Below are positions 33,448 to 40,797 of a DNA stretch of 64,000 nucleotides, piece after piece (position 1 is the first letter of the stretch; the number at the start of each line of letters is the position of its first letter). Made by a program: the position numbers and the translations under genes. Source of the stretch: an uncultured Lachnospiraceae bacterium (GTDB lineage: Bacteria > Bacillota > Clostridia > Lachnospirales > Lachnospiraceae); the NCBI GenBank assembly GCA_910585605.1, contig CAJUFL010000013.1, positions 1 through 64,000 of the forward strand. Direction: 5' to 3'. The notes beneath the pieces were generated by a model. It was not told where the DNA came from, did no database searches, and saw only the letters and a program-made list of their open reading frames with translations.

Positions 33448-34307
33448 ACAAGAAAAAACATAAATCAATATTATTGTATGTTTTCCCGGTTATTGTTTTG
33501 GCTGGCATCTTACTACCAGGTATCCTTCTGCATATGATTTTTTCCATGAATCTTGGAAAAACACTGCCGGCTCCACGGGATTATTACATTGCCAGCAATT
33601 CTGTTATTTCCAGAAATGCCTCTTCAAAACTTAGCGAATACGAAAAAATGAAACTGATATCCGGTGCCTGGGAAAGCACAGAAACTCCTGTGGATTCCTC
33701 CAAGTCCGGTATTACAGAAATCAAAGCCATAGATTTTGCCAAAAAAGCTGTGGAAGAATTATACCAGAGTTCACTCTATCCTTATCATTTTGACTCTTCT
33801 TATGGTAACTGGTATTCCTGGGATGCTGAACTTTATCAATGTACAGAAAGTACATTTCATACCTACACTGCATACTATTGGCTGATTCATTTCTACAAGT
33901 ACGATGATACAGAAACGCATACCATCCTTATGACAGAAAATGGAACATTGCTATGCATCTCTGTAAACCGTCCAAATTTAGAGCCTAATACCAATTTCTT
34001 TTCCTATGAAGATTCTATAAATTATACACGAATGACTAGAGAACACTTTCGAAAAAAGTACAAAAAAGGCACGACTCCTGTTTCCTTCCTCAGAGTACCG
34101 ACATCCCAAAACCTGCCTGCTTATAAGAATATGCCTATCGAATCACCCAGTTATTACTTTGCAGAGGCCATGCTGGTCGGAACTCGTGTTTTAAACTGGA
34201 ATGATTATAGGAAACTTGCTGATTCTACTGAAAATTTAGAAAAATATTATATTTATCAATGTAACACAAAATCAAACTTTACCATTACTATAATTCCTTG
34301 GGAATAA
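33444..34307 (+). CDS. Membrane-anchored extracytoplasmic protein of unknown function
   Basis: A 287-residue protein with an uncleaved N-terminal anchor (about 8-33; LLYVFPVIVLAGILLPGILL) and an extracytoplasmic domain rich in Tyr and Trp (YGNWYSWDAELYQ, TAYYWLIHFYKYDD). I do not recognise a family. Because its start overlaps the kinase stop, and because three-gene two-component units often carry a sensing accessory protein, it may modulate the kinase or report exporter load. It could instead be another substrate-handling component of the exporter. Confidence 0.8.
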   Translation: MNKKKHKSILLYVFPVIVLAGILLPGILLHMIFSMNLGKTLPAPRDYYIASNSVISRNASSKLSEYEKMKLISGAWESTETPVDSSKSGITEIKAIDFAKKAVEELYQSSLYPYHFDSSYGNWYSWDAELYQCTESTFHTYTAYYWLIHFYKYDDTETHTILMTENGTLLCISVNRPNLEPNTNFFSYEDSINYTRMTREHFRKKYKKGTTPVSFLRVPTSQNLPAYKNMPIESPSYYFAEAMLVGTRVLNWNDYRKLADSTENLEKYYIYQCNTKSNFTITIIPWE

Positions 34308-34478
34308 CCATATATCGACATTTTTTCTCCCTATGTAATCCCTTAATCTTGTCGAAGATACCATCTTATGCTGATAGAATTTGTCGAAATAATATGAAAA
34401 GTGCGAATCATTATCGAATCATACACCCCCTATATATGGTATTATAAGAACACAGAAATACTAAAAGGAGGAAGTTTC

Positions 34479-34688
34479 ATGGAAGAACAACAAGAGAATC
34501 TATTAAAGCAGCTTGAAGCTGAAGGCAGACAAATTGCAAAATACCGAAAACTGATGTTAGATTTAACACATTCTGGTAAAATGATTGATTGTTCTAAAAT
34601 GCTGCGTATCTGCAACAAACTAAATAAGCATATTTCCTCATTCGACAGCATTAACCATCAATTAGTAGAATTAGAGGCCGTTAGCTGA
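34479..34688 (+). CDS. Small helical protein of unknown function
   Basis: A 69-residue protein with a strong AAAGGAGGAAGTTTC ribosome site. It should form a two-helix hairpin (MEEQQENLLKQLEAEGRQIA, then SKMLRICNKLNKHISSF). It looks faintly like Spo0E-type aspartyl-phosphatase peptides in size and helical layout, but the SQELD motif is absent, so no function is assigned. It has its own terminator. Confidence 0.65.
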   Translation: MEEQQENLLKQLEAEGRQIAKYRKLMLDLTHSGKMIDCSKMLRICNKLNKHISSFDSINHQLVELEAVS

Positions 34689-34744
34689 CGACCTCATACA
34701 ACCTGACAATCAGACAGCTAAAAACTTTAAAATACTAATGATAA

Positions 34745-34793
34745 AGGAGCTGTTGCATTCAGAATATTTACTCTGATGTGACAGCTCCTTTTT
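34745..34793 (+). terminator. Terminator after the 69-residue protein gene
   Basis: Arms AGGAGCTGT (34745-34753) and ACAGCTCCT (34781-34789), with an inner TCAGA/TCTGA helix, followed by TTTT on the plus strand. Confidence 0.85.
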
Positions 34794-34812
34794 CCCGTCA
34801 ATTTCATTTTAG

Positions 34813-35001
34813 TCAATTCATACTATCCAAACCTGAAACAAGACTTCTCATTTCCTGCTTAGAACTCACTGCACGGGAACGACGGATAAACTCCTGTTTT
34901 TCCCCTTCATCCATATTGCTAAACCTCTCCATGGCATGTAAATTCTCTGCAAGTGCCATGCTTAGACCTACCGGAATCTCATCATTATTCAATATACTCA
35001 T
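34813..35001 (-). CDS. Small conserved protein, last gene of the signalling cluster
   Basis: A 62-residue soluble protein (MSILNNDEIPVGLSMALAEN...). The PVGLSMALAEN-AMERF-ISS/VSSKQEMRSLV pattern is common in short Lachnospiraceae proteins and resembles the C-terminal end of YdeI-like proteins; no role is known. Start at 35001 follows GGAGAAG. It lies 111 bases after the 339-residue protein gene on the same strand. Confidence 0.65.
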   Translation of the reverse strand: MSILNNDEIPVGLSMALAENLHAMERFSNMDEGEKQEFIRRSRAVSSKQEMRSLVSGLDSMN

Positions 35002-35112
35002 ATTCTTCTCCATTCTGCCGTTTTTTATGGCATACATAAAAATTTTAATTCTTACCATACCAATAATATGTGCAGAATTCCCATAAAAAATACTTTACCT
35101 GCCTTCCATTTT

Positions 35113-36132
35113 TCAGGAAAAATCTTCTTCATAGGTCTGACGGAAAATCTCACGCTGCACCACATATATATCCTGAAAATCCTCAAAACGTACAGCCATA
35201 TAATCTCCCGGTCTTCCAAGATAATACTCTTCACTGCCCCCTGCCGGAAAAATTTTAGTCCTTTTTCCCAATTTCTTTGCATAAATACCTGAATCCGGTT
35301 TGGGGTAACATAAATGGGCAATTTCATCCAGGCTGATAAACTCCCCTGTATCCGCTATCTCTGCTTCAGGAAGAAAATCCAGCATCTGTTTAAAAATATC
35401 GACTGATTCTTCCGTTTCGTCATAAGTCTGCTCAAATTTGATACGTTTCATATCATACACTTCCCCACGGCATCCAATCATAATATATATATCCGAATCA
35501 GCCGCCAGTGTAATTCCGGATTCGTTTTCCAGGGATCTAATACGAATGTGCTCCCCCCTCTTTACAATATCCGTTGTCCTTACAACTGCCCAGGGAATCC
35601 TTTTTTTCCTATACTTTTTCAGCTTCCGGATATCCTCTTCATGCTCTTCCCCGTAAGTCCCTGCATCAATACACACACAATCCTTATGATAGGAATCTGA
35701 CATTTTCAAAAAATATTCCATGGAACTGTCAAGTTCCATTCCTGATATCTTTACTTTCAAAATCGCAGAAGAAATCCTTCCACCTGCACCCGTTGCCTTT
35801 CCTTTCACCAACCCGAATTCCGGTATCAAATAATCCAGAAATTCCAGTGCCCGAAGCCTTTTCGTATCACTAAAAAAATACAGTCTGTCCTCCTCCTGTT
35901 CTTTCCAGACAAACAAAAGAAAATGACAGTCGAATGCCCGCATATATTCCTCATAATCCAGTATGTTCGCTGCCGGAAGTTCCACTCCCATCATCTGTGC
36001 TGAAAGCCCCTTAAAAATAGTTTCCTCTATCTGAGCCACCACCATTGCATTATTTTCATATCGATAGCTTTGTACAATACCCGGCAATGCGATATTCTCC
36101 TGCCTTATAAAACCATACATCGATTCTTTCAC
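35113..36132 (-). CDS. Unknown 339-residue cytosolic protein with repeated GDY/IY...TYE module
   Basis: No domain could be named. No signal peptide or membrane helix is visible. The C-terminal half contains what looks like two copies of one small module: about 206-238 (SDIYIMIGCRGEVYDMKRI then FEQTYDE) and about 302-336 (PGDYMAVR then DIYVVQREIFRQTYEED). Residues 180-200 (AVVRTTDIVKRGEHIRIR) may be a partial third. The gene is 45 bases after the cyclase gene on the same strand, so it may be an effector or partner of the cyclase. Basis is position only. Confidence 0.75.
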   Translation of the reverse strand: MKESMYGFIRQENIALPGIVQSYRYENNAMVVAQIEETIFKGLSAQMMGVELPAANILDYEEYMRAFDCHFLLFVWKEQEEDRLYFFSDTKRLRALEFLDYLIPEFGLVKGKATGAGGRISSAILKVKISGMELDSSMEYFLKMSDSYHKDCVCIDAGTYGEEHEEDIRKLKKYRKKRIPWAVVRTTDIVKRGEHIRIRSLENESGITLAADSDIYIMIGCRGEVYDMKRIKFEQTYDETEESVDIFKQMLDFLPEAEIADTGEFISLDEIAHLCYPKPDSGIYAKKLGKRTKIFPAGGSEEYYLGRPGDYMAVRFEDFQDIYVVQREIFRQTYEEDFS

Positions 36133-36177
36133 CCTTCCTCATTTCTCTTATGTCCCTTTGCAAAAAATTCCCATCTG

Positions 36178-37734
36178 CTATGACAGCAATTCCTCTGCAA
36201 AGCCCTGAAAACTTTGGTTTACATGGGTAAAGTGCAGAATCAGTTCATTCTCTTTACACTCTACCACTTTGGCATATACCCCATTAAAAATTGCTCTTCC
36301 GTCTTTTCTGGCTGCAAATATTTCAACATCCGAATACATTTCCAACTGCCCCTCTACATAGAAACCGGACTCCTGTTTTTCCCTGTATTCATTGTTCCCT
36401 GTCTTCTCTTCTTCCCTTTCCAGCAATACCACCACTGCACGTTTTCTGGAAAATTGTGTAAGTACCGCCATAATAGGTTCTTCCGACACCAATTTCCCTT
36501 CAATTCTATAAAGATTAAATACAATCCATTCCTCCACCGGCTTCAAAACATCAAACTCCACATTTTCAATCCGGCACTGATAATCACCGCCGATTCCAAT
36601 CACTTCACATACCGGAACCGGTTTATGAACCCCTTTTGCCATAATCGCCATACGATTATGAACTTCTACCGGACAGGATATCATATTTAATGCTTCTTTG
36701 GACACCAGTACCTGCCCGCCTACACTATAACTCTCAATGCGGGAACATTCATTGACAACTTTGCCTACCACATTATACCGCATCACTTTTTCCGAACCCA
36801 CATTGCCGATAAAAGCTTCTCCCCGATGAACACCAATACCCATTTCCAATGCCGGATAACCCTGCTCTTCACAATAGGCATTCACTTCTCCCATGCGATT
36901 CTGCATAGTGACAGCTGCTGCCACTGCATCTGCTGTCTGTTCTTCAGATACCAGCGGTGCACCAAATACTGCCAGCACACCATCCCCCATAAATTCAATG
37001 ACTGTTCCCCTGTAACTTGTAATCACTTCTACCATTTTCCCAAAGTAAAAATTCAGGAGTTTTATCACGGATTCCGGCTCTAATTCCTCTGAAATAGAAG
37101 TAAATCCCCTTAAATCAGATATCATAACTGTAAGCTCTTTCTTTTCCCCGCCGATTACAGCCCCCTCCGGATGCTCCAAAATCAGCTCTAAAACCTTATC
37201 CGAAAAATACCTTCCAAATACCTGATGAAGCAGTTTATTTCTGGACTCTAACTTCTGGTTTAAACGTATGATTTCCCTTGCAGCCTGTAAATCCCCTGCC
37301 TGTTTTTGCAGTACCTTTTCATAATTCCTTGTTACCTCATACTGCCATGCCATTCTCTCAACCCTTAAAATGCCTGATTTGGAAAAAGGTTTCAGCAAAA
37401 CAACCATGGCACCTCTGGCAAAACACTTTTCATCTAATTCCTGATTTCTTTCTTCCGTCATAAAAAATAAAGGCACACCTGCAAAAGCCTGCTGTTTTTT
37501 TAAATAAGATATTGACAAAAAATCTTCTTCCACTGCCGTCTGATAATCCATAATTATCAGCGATGGGGAGCTGATTCTCGACAGACCCTCTGCATTTTGT
37601 GTCTCTACTGCCCTTTGCACAGCAGAAAATGACAACAGACAAAGTGCACGCATACTTCCTGTCGAATTAATTCTTCTTTGTGCCTCTAACATTTCCTTTC
37701 TCTCGCTGCCGATTACCCAGATCACTTTCTCCAT
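36178..37734 (-). CDS. Receiver-class III adenylate/guanylate cyclase fusion
   Basis: A 518-residue cytosolic protein. Residues 1-125 form a receiver (D63 in IIMDYQ, T93, K115 in LLKPF), 130-170 a signalling helix, 195-375 a class III cyclase (SDLRGFTSISEEL with metal Asp 207, FMGDGVLAVFGAP with Asp 251, GSEKVMRYNVVG with Lys 316, then N328 and R332), and about 410-518 an unassigned C-terminal domain. Metal and transition-state residues are intact, so it should be active. The purine-selecting position, normally Asp or Thr before VIG, reads Asn 321, leaving ATP or GTP preference open. The receiver is a natural target for the hybrid kinase in the same cluster. Confidence 0.92.
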   Translation of the reverse strand: MEKVIWVIGSERKEMLEAQRRINSTGSMRALCLLSFSAVQRAVETQNAEGLSRISSPSLIIMDYQTAVEEDFLSISYLKKQQAFAGVPLFFMTEERNQELDEKCFARGAMVVLLKPFSKSGILRVERMAWQYEVTRNYEKVLQKQAGDLQAAREIIRLNQKLESRNKLLHQVFGRYFSDKVLELILEHPEGAVIGGEKKELTVMISDLRGFTSISEELEPESVIKLLNFYFGKMVEVITSYRGTVIEFMGDGVLAVFGAPLVSEEQTADAVAAAVTMQNRMGEVNAYCEEQGYPALEMGIGVHRGEAFIGNVGSEKVMRYNVVGKVVNECSRIESYSVGGQVLVSKEALNMISCPVEVHNRMAIMAKGVHKPVPVCEVIGIGGDYQCRIENVEFDVLKPVEEWIVFNLYRIEGKLVSEEPIMAVLTQFSRKRAVVVLLEREEEKTGNNEYREKQESGFYVEGQLEMYSDVEIFAARKDGRAIFNGVYAKVVECKENELILHFTHVNQSFQGFAEELLS

Positions 37735-37803
37735 AATATCCACCCCGGATTATTGTAACCAATTGCAAAGCAATTAATCACCTACTTTACTTATGCTGTC
37801 ATT

Positions 37804-38757
37804 TTACCAAAGTGAATGCCAGGAACCCTTTCTCTCACCAGTAGGCTGTTTCTTAGGATCAGCCTTACAGTTGTCACATAAAATTCCTGTCCGGATTGGT
37901 GCACCGCAACATTCACATGGCACACGTACCGGTGAATTCTTTGGTATTTCCAGATATTCATCCCTGAAAAAATACTCGATAATCCTTCTTGGTACACCTG
38001 TATCCCGTTCAATCACAAGTGCAGACGCTGCACCTGCTCTCTCCAGATAATTACGGATGGTCTGAAAATCATCATAATTATCCCTGCCACAGCGTTCACA
38101 TCGATAAACCCCCACTGTTATATTTTTGAGAACTTTACATCCACAATGCTGACATGCCAAAGGAATGCGATTCATACGAAAAGCATTTGTATTTCTGCGT
38201 TTTTTGGCTCCCAGCGGAACCGGTTCAATACTCAATACCTTTTCCCTTGCATCTTTCTCTCTTTGTATCGAATCAATCTGCCTTCCTTCATTATCCTTTG
38301 ATGATATCTCCCGTACTATCCTGTCTGTCTTGCTATCCTGTTCTTCAAAAATTTCCGGCATCAACTGTCTAAACTGACGTCTCAAATCCGAAAATGCCTT
38401 TTTCGGGTTTTCAAAATAGGATATCATCTGTACATTATTCAAATAAAACCGAAACGTGTCATTCATTTCCATTTCAAGAATCTGAAAGGGAATAATGATC
38501 TTCCGGTTACAAATCGCACTGTCAGTCTCCTTCTCTACCCATATGGACGACTGTGAAGTCGGAGATAAAACCAGCAAAAATACCATACAGTTCTGAATTG
38601 CCTGCGGTATCTCCCTTGCATAGCTAGAACCTGCCGGTATCATTTCCGGTGCTTTCCAGTATGGCACTCCCATCTTTTCCAGCTCTTCTATAATCTGGTT
38701 AACAAATTTTATATCCTTTGAACAATAACTAATAAAAACGGAGTTCTTATTCGCCAT
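37804..38757 (-). CDS. TIR domain fused to zinc ribbon-HTH-zinc ribbon
   Basis: A 317-residue cytosolic protein. The TIR domain (5-135) opens VFISYCSKD and has the putative catalytic Glu 77 in SIWVEKETDS, so NAD cleavage is possible. After a charged linker comes a zinc ribbon (Cys 202, 205, 220, 223), a helix-turn-helix (about 232-272; ALVIERDTGVPRRIIEYFFR) and a second zinc ribbon (Cys 281, 284, 294, 297; CECCGAPIRTGILCDNC). That C-terminal order resembles the flagellar-operon protein YvyF. Start at 38757 follows GGGAGGG. It lies between cyclase and diguanylate cyclase genes in one transcription unit. Confidence 0.9.
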   Translation of the reverse strand: MANKNSVFISYCSKDIKFVNQIIEELEKMGVPYWKAPEMIPAGSSYAREIPQAIQNCMVFLLVLSPTSQSSIWVEKETDSAICNRKIIIPFQILEMEMNDTFRFYLNNVQMISYFENPKKAFSDLRRQFRQLMPEIFEEQDSKTDRIVREISSKDNEGRQIDSIQREKDAREKVLSIEPVPLGAKKRRNTNAFRMNRIPLACQHCGCKVLKNITVGVYRCERCGRDNYDDFQTIRNYLERAGAASALVIERDTGVPRRIIEYFFRDEYLEIPKNSPVRVPCECCGAPIRTGILCDNCKADPKKQPTGERKGSWHSLW

Positions 38758-38818
38758 ACCGATCCCTCCCAACCTATGTTGCTTCCTTTATACAAAAATG
38801 TATTAAATCTCTTCCTGT

Positions 38819-39829
38819 CTACGCATCTTTGAAAACTACACAGTTGCGTCCTGATGTCTTTGCCTGATACAGCCTTGCATCTGCATATTCGATAGTTTCA
38901 TCTAATGACCTGCCACCCGCCAATTCCTTTACCCCAAAAGACATAGTAACTTTAATCTGCTGTCCTTCAAATTCGCAGGTACTGTCTTCTATCCTCTTGC
39001 GTACCTCTTCTGCTCGTCTGGCAGCCATTTCCTCATCACAATCTGTAAACAACAGTACAAATTCCTCACCACCCCAACGGACTACTTCACCACTATCTGC
39101 CACACTGCTTTTCAAAGAATCAGCTATATGTACCAGCACCGCATCCCCCGCATTATGTCCATAAGTGTCATTTATCTTCTTGAAAAAATCAATATCGCTT
39201 ATAACAACTGAAATGCTTTTTCGTCCTATTACCGGCTGAACAAAATCACTAAAATAAGAGTAACACCCCCTGCGGTTTTTTAACCCTGTCAGTGGATCCT
39301 CATGAGATTCCTTATATAACAGCTGAGATTCCAGCGTCTTACCACAAAACGCTGCTGCCATCGTCAGATGTCTCACATCCCGTTCATCAAATACACTGTC
39401 CCCATTCTCTCCAAGTTTATTAATCGCCTGATACGCACCTATTACTTCTCCTCTGGCATTCGTAACCGGCATGCAAAGAATGGATCTTGTCACATATCCT
39501 GTATCTTTATCTACCTGTGGATTAAAACGGTCATCTTCATACGGATGATTCATAACAATCGTTTCTTTGTTTCCAATGGATGCCCCTACGATTCCTGTTT
39601 CCTCCGGCACGACAATCCGTTCACTGTCAGATGCCGCTAATGTCCAATATTGGTGTTTATTCCTATCCCAATACCAAAATGATGCACGTTCTGAATTTAC
39701 AAGTGTTCTTCCAAGATCCGTTAATAATAAAACAGTTGCTGCAAATTCTTTTTCATCCACTAATTGATTCATATAATAAAAAATCTGTTCCAGCATTTCT
39801 TCTGCCTGCAACGGTCCGCGTTTTTCCAT
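38819..39829 (-). CDS. GAF-GGDEF diguanylate cyclase
   Basis: A 336-residue soluble enzyme making c-di-GMP from two GTP. The GAF domain (about 20-170) contains ILCMPVTNARGEVIGAYQAI and NK (137-138) followed by F147-x3-D151, close to the NKFDE signature of cyclic-nucleotide-binding GAF domains. The GGDEF domain (175-336) has DPLTGLKNRR, SDIDFFKKINDTYGH and the active RWGGEEF (253-257). The product-inhibition RxxD is absent (A and G at those places). Start at 39829 follows GGAGG. Active synthesis is likely; regulation by cyclic nucleotide is inference. Confidence 0.93.
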   Translation of the reverse strand: MEKRGPLQAEEMLEQIFYYMNQLVDEKEFAATVLLLTDLGRTLVNSERASFWYWDRNKHQYWTLAASDSERIVVPEETGIVGASIGNKETIVMNHPYEDDRFNPQVDKDTGYVTRSILCMPVTNARGEVIGAYQAINKLGENGDSVFDERDVRHLTMAAAFCGKTLESQLLYKESHEDPLTGLKNRRGCYSYFSDFVQPVIGRKSISVVISDIDFFKKINDTYGHNAGDAVLVHIADSLKSSVADSGEVVRWGGEEFVLLFTDCDEEMAARRAEEVRKRIEDSTCEFEGQQIKVTMSFGVKELAGGRSLDETIEYADARLYQAKTSGRNCVVFKDA

Positions 39830-39965
39830 ATCAAATCCTCCACCTGGTATAACCAATCTTACTTCGCAAACTCCGTTTGCTGCGATAGTCGCCGTGTGTG
39901 CTGGCACTCACGGTTTAGCTCGTTATTCGCACAAATTAATTGCCTGCTTGCCACTTATCTGCTAT

Positions 39966-40745
39966 TCAGACCGCCTCACTAAAATTATGTTCTAAATATT
40001 TCAATGAGCGTCTCTGATTTTCCGGCAATGTTGTCTCTATCACCAAACTACAGGCATCAAAATATTTTTTCCTATATTCCATAAATTGCTGCCAGTCAAT
40101 CTTGCCGTCTCCCAGTGCCAGATGCTGATCCCTCTTCAAATTATTATCATTGATATGAATATGCTTTATATACGGAGCCAACACTTCTATCCATGTCATC
40201 ATCGGTGTGGAAGAAATACTTGCATGTGCATAATCAAAACACACACCGTAATTTTCATAGATACAGAGTCTTTCAGAAATAGCAGCTAAAATGTCCGGAT
40301 CCGTATCAAACATATTTTCCAGATAAATTTCCGTATCCGGATATCTTTTTAAAAGGCATTCCAAATATTCTACCGTCATTTCAATCGCCCTTTGGTCATA
40401 CTCCACACCAGAAAGCACCGGACTGATATTGGTATGAAACACAACACCCTTTACACCGATTCTGACTGCAATTTTCATACTCTGTTCCATGCGCAGTTCT
40501 GATATTTCCCGAATCCTTAGATCATGGCTAAAAACTACTATATCATAAAAGGCACCGTGCATTGTACTTCCCTCCGGCAGTCCTTCCCTCTGATAAAACT
40601 CAATCAAACGGTTCATCTCTTCTTCGTTCTCCAGCACTTCCGGATTATAAAAATCATTCACCTCAAAACCAACCTTATATTCTTGTGCTATCTCCTTATA
40701 TGACTTGATATCCTGTTCTCTGGCTACAATCAATACCTGCCCCAT
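39966..40745 (-). CDS. Sugar phosphate isomerase/epimerase-like TIM barrel
   Basis: A 259-residue protein of the xylose-isomerase-like/AP endonuclease 2 superfamily. Likely metal ligands are the Glu in IYLENM, Asp and His in VCFDYAHA, His and Asp in KHIHINDNN and Glu in LVIETT. The family includes sugar epimerases and endonuclease IV relatives; nothing fixes the substrate. It sits between the hybrid kinase (52 bases) and the diguanylate cyclase (136 bases) on the same strand. Its role in a signalling operon is unexplained. Confidence 0.88.
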   Translation of the reverse strand: MGQVLIVAREQDIKSYKEIAQEYKVGFEVNDFYNPEVLENEEEMNRLIEFYQREGLPEGSTMHGAFYDIVVFSHDLRIREISELRMEQSMKIAVRIGVKGVVFHTNISPVLSGVEYDQRAIEMTVEYLECLLKRYPDTEIYLENMFDTDPDILAAISERLCIYENYGVCFDYAHASISSTPMMTWIEVLAPYIKHIHINDNNLKRDQHLALGDGKIDWQQFMEYRKKYFDACSLVIETTLPENQRRSLKYLEHNFSEAV

Positions 40746-40797
40746 AATACACCCCTTATCCCCTTTCGGGTCCGGACGTCAAAAAACATCCGGTAAT

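Noticed and set aside
35052..35327. 91-codon minus-strand ORF overlapping the 339-residue protein gene
   Set aside because: Out-of-frame shadow of its 3' end; no ribosome site, and the overlapping gene is better supported.
36214..36690. 158-codon plus-strand ORF opposite the cyclase gene
   Set aside because: Long but antisense to a well-supported domain-bearing gene; composition (His, Phe, Tyr-rich) is that of a shadow frame.
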